A stretch of 64,000 bases of DNA from Isoetes taiwanensis (GCA_021234155.1 JAJEKV010000005.1:27366689-27430688), one strand, 5' to 3'. Positions 18,152-31,730 are shown, counted from the stretch's first letter. Notes: generated by a model from the letters alone, not told the origin. Translations and numbers: made by a program.

Positions 18152-18311
18152 ATTTCTTCCCTTCTCGGAAGCAACTGACCTCAGTTGCATTGAATACAAC
18201 TTTCAGGTTCTCGTTAACATCAACTTTAATATGAAGATTATTAACCTTCATAATTTTATGAACCAATGACAATATTATAATTCTGTTAAGGCAACTCCCC
18301 TAACATAATAT

Positions 18312-18682
18312 TATTATCAACTCGTGGTCACCACCTCCTCGTGGCTTCCTCCTTGGTTTATGATACCACATGTTCGTGATTTTTGTGTCTACCACCTACT
18401 CGTGCTTTTCACATACTAGTGGTTGCCACCTACTCGTGGGCCACTAATTCTTGGTTACCACCTACTCGTGGGCCAATTTAGTTCTTGGTTGCCACCTACT
18501 CGTGGACCAATTTAGTTCTTGATTGCCACCTGCTCGTGGACCAATTCAACTCGAGGTTCCCACCTACTCATGGGTCTTTTTCTGCTGTGATTACCACCTA
18601 CTCGTGGGTCACATTCACTTGTGATTACCACCTACTCGTGGATCACATTCACTCGTGATTACCACCTTCTCGTGGATCACTT
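18312..18682. repeat. Minisatellite of CCACCTACTCGTGG motifs (internal region 2)
   Basis: Copy of the block at 16655-17025, offset by 1657 bp and almost unchanged, as expected if the array duplicated recently. Confidence 0.8.
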
Positions 18683-19125
18683 TGAATAACAATATATCAC
18701 TTTAAATTGGTTCAAAATATAGTGACTTCTCCCGCTAAAGCAATTAAAGTCTTACACGGATAAATAGTATCCAATTAAAGTTTTCCCTCAAGAATAACTT
18801 CGGTTCTTAGAATTCTTGAAACACTGGTTCCCTTTTCGCGTATTGCCTCATAAGTCCCATGCATCTAACTTTCTCGGTTACTCTGCATGTGTATCTGCAA
18901 AACTATCTCATGACATGAGTAACTTAAAACTATTTCAATTAAAACTCGAAAAATCACCCAAATTCTTGATTTGTTTCGCTGGAATATTTCCCCTCTTTAT
19001 TGTTTTGTTGGATTCCAGCATCCTTCAAAACATTTAGAGCCACTTCATGATCTCGCCAAAGATCGTGACAATGGTTCTACTACCCACAGTTCCAAAGAAA
19101 ATCGAAACTGCGCTCTGATACCAAT

Positions 19126-19808
19126 TGATACGAACTATCCTGAATACCTGAATAAACATAAGAACTTTTACACAAATTAGTAGCCAAAGCCTTATTCAAA
19201 GGAGCTCTCCACCCAACTGGGCCACTCAGCTAGCAATATCAGGCAGAAACATAAAGACGATAAGGCATATCAGGCATATCTGACAATCAGCTTCTGTTAG
19301 TAGCTCCTCCCTCGAGCTGGCAGTCCTCAATATGATACACCAAGGGTTGGGTTTAGGAATATTAATAGGTTACTAGACAAGATTAACAGAAGCTCTAGGA
19401 AAAAGAAATAGCCTTCCTAGGATCAGATTCAAGAGCCAAGAGTAAAGCAGTCTTCTTTGACCCCCGGCCACTCTTTCTGCCATTTCTCTCTCATTCGGAT
19501 GAATCAGAACAAGTGCCACACCAAACCGGAAACTAGACTCCGAGACGGTTTCAGAAAAGTAAAATTCGTCCAAATCCGATCTCTGGTTGCTGAGATATAG
19601 CCAATTAAAGTTTGGGTTCTATTTATAGAAGTCTCTGTGACTTTAGCCTTCTTTGGCCTGCCTTTGCCGTTGCCTTTGCCTTTGCCTTTATCTTTGCCTT
19701 TTGTTCCCAACCATGATATATACTAACTCTATATGATTTCGCCCAATGCATAATCATATTGGCCACTCCCCCGAGCTCATTGTTAGATATTAACCTTAAA
19801 CCATATCA
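19126..19808 (-). repeat. LTR copy 3 of the tandem array
   Basis: Same sequence as copies 1 and 2. Homology stops about 9 bp later, at 19817, where unrelated flanking sequence begins. Confidence 0.85.
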
Positions 19809-19817
19809 ATTTCTTCC

Positions 19818-22800
19818 ATCAGACAAGAGTCATAACAATGGCGTTGGCTGGCAAAGAACAATGAGTAAGGTTGGTCGTTCTCTCCGCCTTGTGTATGCTA
19901 TGCAAATAGGTCAAACAACACTGGACCTCGACAGTAGCCTGCTGAAAACATGATCCCAAATTTTTTCATGGTAACATCTCTCCTGGTCCGATGAGGCAAG
20001 CTCGAGTAGAAGCCATCTTATGTGTAGTTAGCATGTATGCTATAGTTATTTGATGGATGGATCAGTGCCACCCTTCAAGGTGGCACCTTTATCATTTGTC
20101 ATGTGGCAGTGCTTATGTTTGCTTCCGTTGTGCATAGGAGCTCAGGGAGGAATGGACCAGATGTCACCTCCATATCTTCTACTCGTCTTTTGGCCATCTA
20201 GGATGCTTGTCGTATTTGAATTGCAGCTACTATGCATATAGATTTCAAACCCTATTGTTGGAAGAACTTGTTGTGCATAAGTGTAAGAACATGTTATGGA
20301 ATTATATGGAGATTAGGAGATGAATTCCATTCCTCTTGCACATCATGCACAAAGTCGTTTCATGCAACTTACAATACATATTAGATGGGACATTAGCTTG
20401 ATTGATTGTTGCAGGTCTAGGTAGATACTCGATTTTGGTGTTACATTTGTTCTGCAAATTGAACTGTTGTATGAATTCTGAGCGAGGCCATTCCCATATA
20501 TTATTCATTTCCATCATATTACCCAAAATGAGCGAAGAAATAACATAATACCCCTGTAGTTTAGACAACCCTGAGGGTAGCACAAAATTGTTCAAAGTGA
20601 GGTTAGACCCCCAAATAGAGTATCAAGTCAAAGGAATCTAGAAGATCGTAGTCTCATTGCTCCGAACTGCACCCAAAAGCAATAGTGCAGTACCGCCATC
20701 TGTCCAAGTTGGACCCCAACATGTCCCGCTAAGGTTGCACCTCAAAACTCTACGCACCCACCTAGATACGCCACTCCATAAATGCTCCCACAACTACAAC
20801 AACTAACAATATGCTAACCGTCAAATGTGAAAGGGTTAGAAGCCACCCATGGGCCAAGTGTTAGGAAACTATAAAGGTGGATCAGAAATACAAGAATTAC
20901 AGACAGAATGGAGAAACAATCCAAGAGAAAGAAGAAAAGATTTACGAGGATCTCCAAAAGCCAGGGGCCACGCCGCGATCGAGAATTCCAACATACAACA
21001 TATAGGCTCGGCCCCCCGGGGGGGGGAGGGGGCTTCCCCTTGGTGCCCTCTAGAAGTGACGAGTGCTATGCTGGAAAAATGCAGGGGCCTATTGGCCATC
21101 TGAAAAAACCGCCAGATAGTAACCATATAGCCATTAGCTCCCAAGCTAACCAAACACCACAGGACTATGCCATATAGACCAAAAAAATATTAGCAGGCTA
21201 TAACTCCAAGATCGGCACAATGCTATCCAACCAGAACCAGAGGAGGGAGGACTCCGTACAACAATACAAATTCGGTTAAGAGGAAACGTCGATGAGGAAT
21301 GCAAGAAACAACAGAGCTTTTGGAGAATGAGTCAAAGAAGGCCTGCACCATAAAAGGCTTGAGCCATATGAGGGATGGACCCAAAAGAAGAGATGGCGCC
21401 AAAATTGTGATCCCTTTCCCTAGAATGATGGTCCTCTTCTATATAAGAAGAGAACCATAGCATTTTAGGGAAAGGTCCTTATGCATAAATCTCAACATTT
21501 GATACAAAGAGGAACCTACCTGAAACAAAATCACAGACCGAGACTATGAAAGACCACTAGGAGGAAGGGGACATCTTGTGACCTATACCAAGACCGGAAC
21601 TGATGCCAAGCAGATGAGTAGACAGACCAGTAGAGTGGAAGAAGCATGAGATTAAAGGACAGAAGTGAGGATGGGAGCCACGAAACTAGGTGGGAAGGCC
21701 ATGTAAAGTGGTAACTTATTGGTGATGGGACAACAATGTCGCAGAGGAGGCTGGCAAGGTGTTGCAACAACTGGAATAAAGCAAATAACTCGCGCCAAGT
21801 AGAGAATTGCAAACGTTCTGATGGTGAGAGCAAGCCATAAAAGGGAAGGACATTAGCTCTAGGGACCGACAAATGGATGGGAGGGCATTATGGAGGCGAC
21901 ATCAGTATGAAGGAGGTCATCAATTGGCAGACAAACAAAGTTCAAACGAGAAAACAAAGCCGAATTTTATTAGCAGAAAAAAGGTCGAAGGTGGTTCACT
22001 GAGCCAAGGTAAATGATAGCCAAATTGGATCCATCTTCACTTGCTGGGAGGAACAAAAAGACTTTCCAAAAAAGGCAATGCAGAGAGGAGGCAATTGGGA
22101 ACATAGAAGGGTGATGCAACAGTGACGGCTTGAGTGAGATCAATGCTAAGATGGTGGAATGCAAGAAGAAAGAGAAGCACAATTTGAAAAGATGGCAATA
22201 TATAAAACGCATGATAAGCATTCAAAAAATTGCAATAAATCTAAAGGAGCATCCAAAGACAATGGTTTGCAAAAGGGATAATTTATGATGTGCTAGAGAA
22301 GAAAAACAGAACGGGGTATCCCAAAGGGGACAAAAAGCAAGCCAGAACACAGTGATAGGACACGCGACTTTTTAGTGGCAGAAATGCGGAATATGCAATT
22401 ATGGGAAACAACTATGAAACCTACGAAAGTTGTATGATGTGAAATGCGAAACTGACACTTTTCCTAAGTGAGAAGGAAACCTTCTTTTTATAAGCCAGAA
22501 ATGACTCAAAACTAGAGTGACTCCAGTAGGGAATGACGAAGAAAAGGATGTCGACATATGGGGAGCGGATACCCTGGGCATGCCAAAGACGAAACAACTA
22601 CTAAATGAGATTGGTAACACAAAGGGAACTGAGGCAAGATCAAAGTTGAGAATATTTAAAGTGAAAAACTGGCCATCGCATGCAACCTAGAAAGGAATGG
22701 TGGTAGGGCAAGATGATATGATAATGCCAAACTTCATGAAGAAGATGCAAACCAATCACAATTAACAAATAGGAAAGACTGAAACCATGGGACAATAGAA

Positions 22801-24376
22801 TGCATAAAGCAGAGAAGACGCGAAAATCTAACACAATCAATAAACTGTAATTGACGAATCAATATACAAACAAACTACAACGAATACTACACCGACAATA
22901 CTATGAAAATCAAGGACTAATATTCCTATTATATACTCTACATGCATAATGGATCCAAGCAAACTTTCAAGCATAGCAACAACATAACTGATAGGAATAA
23001 GATGACAAGGCCCCGAGACTAATGAAGCAATCTGGACTGAACTAAAGAACCCATTAAGGTGACAGAATTATGGAGAGTGGAACAATGAATCTAAAGAACT
23101 CAAATGGAAATGGCATAGTCAGAAGATGACACCGAGGGACTAACAAACTCAAGAGAACAACTTGATGAACAATTCCAACTGGATGAACGAATAGAACATC
23201 AACATCAGAGGAATTAAAAGGACCAACATGGGGTAAAAAGGCACCAACCAAATCAAAGAGAAGCCAACACTAAGTTGAACAAGGGCACAAAGGCACACCT
23301 ATACCCAACGCTAAAGATACCAATTTTTTTTATGTTGAAAATATGAGACCTATCCCAAGAAAGTCAAGGGGCTGCAACGGCCAACTAGACATGAAAGAAA
23401 GTATCCAAGAAATGAAAAACTTTGTTTGGGGGGGAGAGGGGGGAAGGGAGGGAGGCTATGGAAAACCACTGCCAATCATAGAAGGGTAAGAGGAACAAAT
23501 CTCGCAATTGGACAAATGAACAAACTACAACTAGTAATCCTATGGAGAAAAGAACGTAAAGAAGCAATCAGACAAATGGAGCAATTCAGACGAGCAGAGT
23601 GGTGTAACCAGAACTAGGGAAGCCAATGGAGCACAATCAGGACTGCAGAGCTACTAGGACGAAACAAGACACGAGAATACTATTAGAGCAAAGACTAAGA
23701 GGTTCATGGAACTTCATGCTACAAATGTAGTCAAAGTGGATAATTAGGGCTAAACGAAGTGACGGATGACACACAACCAAGGGAGCAAATAAAGGCAGTG
23801 GAAAAAATAAAATGAACGAGACAAAGAAACGACGAGGCACATGGTTATATAGTTGTACAACGATAAGGAACACCCATAACAAAGACCAACGCAACACGGA
23901 ATGGGCTCCGCCAAAGGCTATATATTAAATGGACCAAATAACTATAGGCAATATCACTAATATGTAAAACCTTAGCCAAAATCGAATGTCGGCAACCATC
24001 ACAAATGGTACCCGAACGGTAGTGGAACAACCTGAGCCGCTTTATCCCAAGAAACCACCTCTAACTATGTAAGCAACTAATAGAACTGGACTAAATGTGC
24101 CAAAAATACTGGAGTAATATAATAGACCAAACCCACGTCGAGCAAAATTATGAAACTATGGTACTTGAATGCCTAGTCAATGATAACCAAAAGATACACG
24201 AGATGAACTAATGTAATTTAATTTAATTTAATTTATGTCTATTGCTCACTTGGGCCTTGAGAAACCATGGAGCACATGAAACACAATTTTACAAAGGAAC
24301 GGTGTATATCCACCGCCTTTATGTATGATCCTAATAACATTAGTGGCATAGATAGTAATGAATAAAAATTTGCCAC
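19818..24376. other. Unassigned repeat-like region, purine-rich plus strand
   Basis: No gene family recognised. The first 180 bp (GGCGTTGGCTGGCAAAGAAC, later CCGATGAGGCAAGCTCGAG) weakly resemble parts of the LTRs at 43814 and 52397 (GGCGTTGGCTGGCATAGAAC; CCGACGAGGCAGG), so an old related LTR may begin here. From about 20850 to 24200 the plus strand is strongly A/G-rich; frames on both strands are short and unrelated to families I know. A G-run lies at 21017-21030 and an ATTTA-type microsatellite near 24210-24235. A decayed LTR-element interior is one possibility. Confidence 0.35.
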
Positions 24377-25850
24377 CTAGATGCCAAAGTTGTTTCTAAT
24401 ATGTACATATTCCGAGCATTGCAAGAAAACATGTTCGTTTTCGATGGATCCTGAATTGCATACCTTACATAATCTGTCTTCTACCTGAGTCTTTGTCCAC
24501 CTTCCTGTCTCTATTTCCAACTTATGTGAGCGTGTTCTGTATCTCGCTATCAGCTGCTTATATACTTTTAGAAGACATGCCTTCAAAAACCATTGGCATT
24601 CATAGACATCTAAGTGGTTCACGTTGGTTTGATAACGCAGTGATCTTTTCCCAAATTCAGCCCACAAATGATCCACTGCTAGCATTTCTAGCAAAACTCT
24701 TGCTTCCTACTTTTCTGTTGGCTAGTTTGAATTGTCCACCCCCATCTATTCGCCCATTGCATCAGGTCCCTTTTCCAACCTTTGGATTCTATCATGGCAA
24801 AATGAGACAGGCGACTGACTTTTTGCTTCCAAACTCGGTTGTAGAAATTAAAGGTTTGAAACAAGCCCTCAAGTTCGAGCAGAAATACGTCCAGATTTCG
24901 GGTCTCCAGATGGGTACACTGTAAAGCAAAATTGTTTGAATTAGAGTCTTGAATAGAATTCTTTTTAATCCCCAATCTGTGAGAGATGCCTTGCTACATT
25001 TTGCCAGCATGCTATACAAGGCAGCTTTATCTCCTGATACTCTCCTGTTCACACAGTTTTTCCAGCTGTAATTGGATGTTATCCACAATCTCTAAAACTT
25101 GTCCTTTATATATGAATTCTGGTCTATATCTCGTGCCAAATACCATGATCTTGGATTTAGTCAAGTTTACATCTTGTTTCACAGAATGCCTCCAAGTTGT
25201 AGAGATGATCTTGCAATATTTTGCGTAGTACCACATCGTCTGCATATAGAAGTAGCTGAATGATATATGTGCCTAGTTTTGTGCCTGCAAGAGATCTGGC
25301 TCTCAACCAACCATCTAGCTCGTCTATGAAAATTTCGAAAAGAGTCGGATACAGTTCCGCCCTGATATCTAAAGGAACACCAATCTGGATCATTCTATTG
25401 CTAAGCTCTTCGCGAGGTACAGTATCAAATGATTTTGTAAAATCTATGAACGCCATATACAAGGATGCATTGGGGGATTTAACCTTTCCAATCAGAGTTC
25501 TGAGAGTCAACACATGATCCAAGGTGTTATGAGTACTTCTGAAACAGGCATGATGTTTTGACCGCATAGCAGCTTGCTCTGCCCATGAGCTTAGTTTCTT
25601 TTCCAGATTGCAAAGATACTGCCAATCAAAATTGTTTTGTAGTTGCTTGCTACTTTTTTTTCTCCGCCTTTGTGGATTGGATGTAGACGATTGATTTTCC
25701 ACGTATCTGGAATCCCTTGCATGATACATATTATTCAACAGATCTGTCACAATAGATACGATTTCATCTCCTTCCCATTTGAGCAGCTCTACACAGAGAC
25801 CACCTGCATCGCGGGCTTTCTGGTTGGTGGTTCTTGATACGATTCATCAC
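24377..25850 (-). mobile_element. LINE relic: reverse transcriptase and C-terminal zinc knuckle
   Basis: Minus strand, in order: NTLDHVLTLRTLI, AFIDFTKSFDTVPREEL (RT motif A region), IQLLLYADDVVL (catalytic ADD), then DVNLTKSKIMVFGTRY. After several frame breaks comes the 3' end EDRLCKVCNSGSIENEHVFL with a Cys/His knuckle. The same layout appears in the LINE at 43421-56380, so both belong to one broad clade with endonuclease-type architecture (KAFDTVPR rather than the L1 type). Frameshifts near 25240, 25080 and 24690 and missing segments make it non-functional. Confidence 0.8.
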
Positions 25851-27999
25851 ATTTGGGATATTTCAAAGATATTGAAATAAAATTTTAAGGCAAATAATCA
25901 ACTGATAATCAACTGAGGAATGATAGTCAACTGACGAATGAGATTAAGATGATTATATTGTAGCAAATTGATAAGATAGCACGGATTACACGGTTAACCA
26001 CCTAACCGGGTCCACTGGGTTATGGCAATACAACTGGCTTAACATACATATCTCTGGCTACTCCACATAGCTTTCGATAAAAAAACCATTCTCATTCTCA
26101 TTCTCTGAACAATATCTCTCAAGTTGTATTCAATACTCCGCTTAGTCTCTGATTCAAAGGAAAACATACATAAGAGAATTTTGTTCGCCATTCCGGTATC
26201 TTCTTCTACAACACAATGAATCTAGGTAGCAGATGCTACTGCCAATAATGAAAGGTCTATCTTCTGGCCACAGGTACTTGGGTTCTGAATGTTGAACTCA
26301 TGTTGTCGGCCGCTACAGTGCGCTAAGGTTGGCCACAACACTGGTTTCCTGATGCAGATGCTTGCCCACGAATCACTATTTACTGTCCAAAAGCTATTAT
26401 TCACGGTCCAAGAAATATTCTATGTCGCACAAAAGTTCCCCTTCTGTGTTCGTAGGGTCCCTTCATATATTCGAAGTCCTCCCTTTAATGAAGGGTTCGA
26501 CGTCTTAAAATATCTTTAGTGCATCCCTTCCATATTTAAAGATCTTCCTTGCCTTTTACTAAATCTTTAACTCATGGTTCATGATTCCCTCATAAATATC
26601 TAGACCCCATCTTTATATTGCAACCACCTTTTAATTCGTTGCTTTACCCTTTCATATCTCGATGCCCACCTTTATCTTTTTTTATACGTATCTCTTTTCA
26701 ATGGTTATCCCTTGCTCTTATATTGATATATTATTAGGCAAACTTGGGAGTAACACATTGACATATAATGTTTGCCATGTTGTCAATGTTTCATAACCCA
26801 GTTGACGTAGAATGATGGTTCTCTTCATTTATCAATACCATGCTTAGAACAAAGACCAAAAACAATTCCATATATTGTTTGGCATGCAATATAAACTACC
26901 ACTATCAGCAATAGCATGTCTCTGGTGTTCTCTATTACTTCTTTATAAGGCATCTTTGCTCATATATACTATATTAATCATACTCCAAAGCATACCTTTA
27001 TCGTATCTTAATTATAATTATACGTCTATAATATGTGTTTGCAAGTGACCATACAGAATCAGCAATGAGTTTTTCATGGTAAAGTATATTCATACTATAG
27101 AGCTATCACTAGAAGAATTCTTCTTTTCTTTTTTTTTCTAAAATCCATCCTTGTATCTAGTAAATGGTTAACTACTAGATGTATGTTGAATTTTCTAAAC
27201 TTACTATGGTTATGCTGCAAGTACTAGTTTCAGAACTATAAACTCCATGAATTTGTCATTATCTAGAGCCCAGGTTGGGCCTGCATGGCTTAGGTACCTT
27301 GGTTCTTAGTGAAACTCTTTTTTGCCTCTGCTTTTGAGATCCAACTGTTATGCACAAAGCTTACAAGTACATTTGTGGCATTGTAGGCACCAATGGTAGG
27401 CTATAATGCAAAACATATATTATATCCACATGGCCATTGCACGTTACTTCTCCTCCAGAAACTATAGTTCACATGCCTGATCGTGGACATAATTGACGCT
27501 ATACATTAGATAAGAGAAAATGGGATACCAGAAATATTCGTCTATATCATCATAAGCTTTCCTTAGTTTGCAAATAAAATGGGAGATAGCCATCAGGTTG
27601 TTCCATATAAATATTTCCCGTAAGATCTCCATTGATAATGTTGTTTCTAGCATCTGTTTGATGAACACACAGATTACGGTTGACTGCAAATGCTAACAAA
27701 ATGCGCACAGTTGCAAGACGTACCACATGTGAACAGTCTCATTATAATCAACTCCAACAATTTGGAAAAACCTTTCGCATCCAAGCATGCTTTGAATCTA
27801 TCAAAAGTATTAATTGTTTTACTTTTAACTCAAAAGACCTAAACTTGCTTTTGATAGGTTTACAACCAGAAGGAAGAGCTACTCAATTCCAGAGTGGTCA
27901 GCATTCACCATTGCTTGTTGCCAACATTTTCACTCCTCAAAAGTTAGAGCATCATGAATCATAATGGGTTCGGTAATAGATACAAAAGTATAATAATCA
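25851..27999. other. No gene recognised
   Basis: A/T-rich sequence with only short frames. About 25995-26300 (ending TGTCGGCCGCTACAGTGCGC) looks LTR-like in texture but I found no matching partner. I cannot support any gene here. Confidence 0.4.
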
Positions 28000-28002
28000 T
28001 GG

Positions 28003-28834
28003 AAAGTAACTGGGGAGCACTGTCTAGTAACAAGAGTATGGCAAAATGAAACAGTACTTCTATTAATTGAACAGATAAATCCTCATATTCTCCTCCAACA
28101 GTATAAGATAAATCTGAAATATCGGGTAAAGTTGAAATAACAATGTGAATATTTATTTAAAGGTACTTCCTCAATAGTACGATCTTAGAAAAATCTCTCT
28201 CACTTCATTTACTCATTTTTTTGTTGTCCTTAGTTCTCCCTCACAATAGGCACCTACCCTTGTCATCAACACAATCCAATGAGTACCAAAGAGAAACATG
28301 TTTGGTACGCAAGACGAAGTTGTTGATGGCTCCAAGTGCCATGAGTCTGCCTTCACCAAGCAGATTGACATTTTAGAAACTATGGAAACCAACCCAGCAT
28401 ATGAGGCTTTTATTATATATCGCATGATTCGTGAAGGATTCCTCCAAGAACATTATGAACCTTTTTTAATCTGTTTGGTTGCTTCTTATATATTAATGTC
28501 GGTAACTTTATCACATTTGCAAGAGCCTATGATCTTTGGGTTATGTGTTACTCAATTAAGGCAGCATTTTAATTAGGAGGAATGGACCTATTGTAGCTAT
28601 TAAATTGTCCAAACAAAGCAAGAGATCGATTTTACAATAGAGAAATTTGCATTATCAGTACTGAGTGTATGTGTCAATGAAGAAAGAATTGATTAAGAAG
28701 CAATCAAGCAGTGCATGTAGCTGATGCAATGTGCTTCGAATTCATTTCTTAGCATGCCTTGTAGAATTTTGTTACATGGAACTCACTAATATATGGATAT
28801 GCTAGCGATGGAGATTATCAAAAGATTATGCGAT
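28003..28834. repeat. Direct repeat, copy A
   Basis: Resembles 29048-29730 over several hundred bases (CTAGTAACAAGAGTAT, then AATCCTCATATTCTCC, then GTTGATGGCTCCAAGTGCC and ATGGAAACCAACCCAGCATA). It includes a 92-codon plus-strand frame at 28298-28576 whose counterpart in copy B is broken. No known family is recognised. Confidence 0.7.
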
Positions 28835-29047
28835 ATTTGATCTCATGCAACAAATTGGCACATCAACAGCAACATATTCATGTCATTCATAGGTGCGAAA
28901 GTTCATATTTCTTTTAATCGCATGATAAGTTTTCAAATGAGCTATATTTGGGGATGATATTTTCTTTTGCAATAATAAGATGTAGCTTCTATGGTGTCAT
29001 TGCTCGTGTAGAAGCTCAAAGATGATTTTCATTATTGTATAATAGTC

Positions 29048-29730
29048 ACGCAAAATAACCAGGGAATGTTGTCTAGTAACACGAGTATCGTGAAATTGAA
29101 ATAGTACTTTCATGTAATTGATCAAATAAATCCTCATATTCTCCGTCCATATTACCAGATAAATAAATATCAGGTAAAGCTGAAATAATAGAAGTGAAGA
29201 TTTACTTAAAGGTACTGCCTCAATAGCATGATCTTTGAAAAATCCCTCCCACTTCATTTACTCATTTTTTTGTTGTCCTCTCCTACTTCTCCCTCCTAAT
29301 AGGCACCTACATTTGTCGTTAACACAATCCATGAGTACCAAAGAGGAACATGTCTGGTACATAGGATGAAGTCGTTGATGGCTCCAAGTGCCTTGAGTCG
29401 GCCTTCACCAAGCAGATTGACATTTTAGAAACCATGGAAACCAACCCAGCATATGAGGCTTCCACTATATATTAGAATTCATGAAGGATTTCTCCAAGTA
29501 CTTTTGGAATGAACCTGTTTTAATCTGTTTGGTTGCTTCTTATGTAGTAATGTTGGCAACTTCAATATATTTACAAGAGCTTTTGATCTTTGGGTTATGT
29601 GTTACTCAGACATGGCGGCGTTTTAATTAGGAGGAATTGGACTACCCTAGCTTTTAAATTGTCCAAACAAATGCTACATGAAACTCACTAATATATGGAT
29701 ATGCTAATATGGAGATTATTAAAAGACTGT
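29048..29730. repeat. Direct repeat, copy B
   Basis: Second, more diverged copy of 28003-28834, lacking about 160 bp that copy A has at 28616-28775. Probably an old dispersed repeat or segmental duplication. Confidence 0.7.
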
Positions 29731-30486
29731 TAGATTATATTGGCATTTTGGTTGAAGGAAAAAGTTTATAATATGAAAAGTTATTTATTTGAGATGGACC
29801 ATTGGTTTTAAGGATATTATCTAAGGGCCACTAAAATATCTAGGGTTAAGGTATTATTATGGCATCAAGCCTACAATAGAAAAAGTAGACCATTTAAATA
29901 TAAAGAAGGAACCTTTATATGAAGGTGGATATTGAAGCTAATAAAAGGAAAGCCTTTATGTCCACAAACATGTTTTGTAACATGTTACACTTTTTTGCGA
30001 CTTCATGGTCCATCCCTTCCTCATGCATTTGGGGTGGTTGTTTGCAACAGTCTTACAAACAAGGCGCCGGAGTTGGAGCTCCTAGCTATGGAAATGATTT
30101 GCATTCCGGAGGAGCCTAGGCACTTTATTTTTAGAGTTGATAGCCATAGTTCTGTTTTTCAAAAAAAAAATGGAGATGGTGTGTTTTTGGGTTTGTAAAA
30201 AAATGAAAAAGCAAAAACATAACCACATTTTGTATCGATTTTTTTTTTTTTTTTTTTTTGTAAATTTGTGTTTGGTGTGTTGTGGGATTTTTCCTCAAAT
30301 AAAAAAAAAAATATCTCCTCTCATGCAACATATTGGCAGATCATCAGCAACCTATTCAATGTCGTTCATAGGTGCACATGAACGCATGATAACTATATTG
30401 ATGGTCTTCAAATTAGCTATATTTGAGGATGAGCTTATCTTTTGCAATAATAGGATGTATCTTTTCTTACATTGTTCACCGAATGC

Positions 30487-30487
<1 letters not shown>

Positions 30488-30549
<62 letters not shown>
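30488..30549. repeat. (AAT)n microsatellite
   Basis: About 20 uninterrupted AAT units. Poly-N and poly-I reading frames across it are artefacts of the repeat. Confidence 0.95.
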
Positions 30550-30551
<2 letters not shown>

Positions 30552-30613
30552 TCAATGCCCTTGGGAAATCCGGCATCCGGTGAGGATGCATATTTTTTGA
30601 ATACTTTTGACGA

Positions 30614-31133
30614 TGTAACTTTATTCATGAGGCATCAAATGTAGTGTTCATCATTCTAAACTGAATGGCTCAAGACTGTAATTTGGATCTGCATTACATG
30701 GTCCTCCAAACTTGATTCTGTACCATGTTGTATCTTCTCTGCTCTACAAGCTTGGAGTTTGAGCTCTATATTTCACATTGATGTCTCATTTTGACCCCTT
30801 CCATCTTTGATTAAGGGCAACCCATGGTGCAAAAGCACGTCGTTTGTTATTCATCACTGGAGCAATTGGTATTTGTAACTTTATTCATGAGGCATCAAAT
30901 GTAGTGTTCATCATTCTAAACTGAATGGCTCAAGACTGTAATTTGGATCTGCATTACATGGTCCTCCAAACTTGATTCTGTACCATGTTGTATCTTCTCT
31001 GCTCTACAAGCTTGGAGTTTGAGCTCTATATTTCACATTGATGTCTCATTTTGACCCCTTCCATCTTTGATTAAGGGCAACCCATGGTGCAAAAGCACCT
31101 CGTTTGTTATTCATCACTGGAGCAATTGGTATT
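30614..31133. repeat. 260-bp tandem duplication
   Basis: TGTAACTTTATTCATGAGGC begins at 30614 and again at 30874; the two 260-bp copies differ by very few bases, so the duplication is recent. It lies just downstream of the KNL2-like gene. No coding content recognised. Confidence 0.9.
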
Positions 31134-31289
31134 TTTTACTCCTTGTGGTTTTATTAAAACATTGCCACACAAAAACGTTATCCTAGCACAACTTACAAAA
31201 GGCAGCAAGATGAAACTTTCTATAGAGGACAAAGATATAGCACATGCTAATAAATAAGAACATAATTTAAACCAACATCTCTATGCACA

Positions 31290-31730
31290 GGCTTCCTCCC
31301 ATATTTCTTGCTTGACATTGCAGCAGCAGTATGTTTAGTCTGGAGCTTAATAGCTTTTCCCTGGTTGAAAACATTCTGCACCACATATAATGTAAGAGAA
31401 AAATGATCTAAATAAGAACATCTGTGGCACCTGCGTCTGACGGTTCCTCAGCAAAGCTATCAAAAACTGTAATTATGTTTCCATCCTGCCATAAGACAAT
31501 AATACCAATGAAATGTACCATATCATGTGCAGCAGTTTGGTTTCGCTAATATGCTGGAGGAGGAATGAGAAGTCTTCCTACACATATAGCCAGCATAGTT
31601 AGACCAAAACTATTAAAGACAACAGCAGATCTACATATTAGGTACCACTTCTGGATTTCTTTAAGTCAGATGCTTGAGTAACTCCAGCCTTATCAATTGG
31701 TGCTCGTGACAACGGAAAGGGAGCAAGAAC
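31290..31730 (-). pseudogene. Broken third CENPC-k module of the KNL2-like gene
   Basis: Exon-like pieces 31730-31646 (VTQASDLKKSRSG), 31577-31519 (GRLLIPPPAY, stop, RNQ) and 31485-31431 (DGNIITVFDSFAEE) match the 88-, 59- and 55-nt exons of the two intact modules; a possible last exon lies at about 31377-31290. Three defects: the conserved Trp codon of the motif is TAG (31546-31548), the gap between the last two exons is only 33 nt, and exon 14 has no clear in-phase donor leading into this module. It may be a dead remnant or a 3' UTR. Confidence 0.75.

Larger units (their letters stand above)
15812..19817 (-). mobile_element. Tandem array of a short non-autonomous LTR retroelement (LTR-int-LTR-int-LTR)
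   Basis: A 1657-bp unit is repeated: two full units and a third partial one (starts 15812, 17469, 19126), nearly identical by eye. In minus orientation each unit is a 683-bp LTR (TGATAT...CGTATCA) plus about 974 bp of internal sequence. Immediately after the LTR is a primer site, TTGGTATCAGAGC, of the plant tRNA-iMet type; the internal region ends in polypurine tract AGAAGGGAAGAAAT. No gag or pol reading frame is present, so the unit is non-autonomous. Such arrays are expected from unequal recombination between LTRs. The third copy ends 9 bp beyond its LTR, inside the polypurine tract, and no target duplication is clear. Confidence 0.85.

Noticed and set aside
30137-30644. Poly-Asn and poly-Ile proteins
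   Set aside because: Translations of an (AAT)n microsatellite and poly-T tracts.
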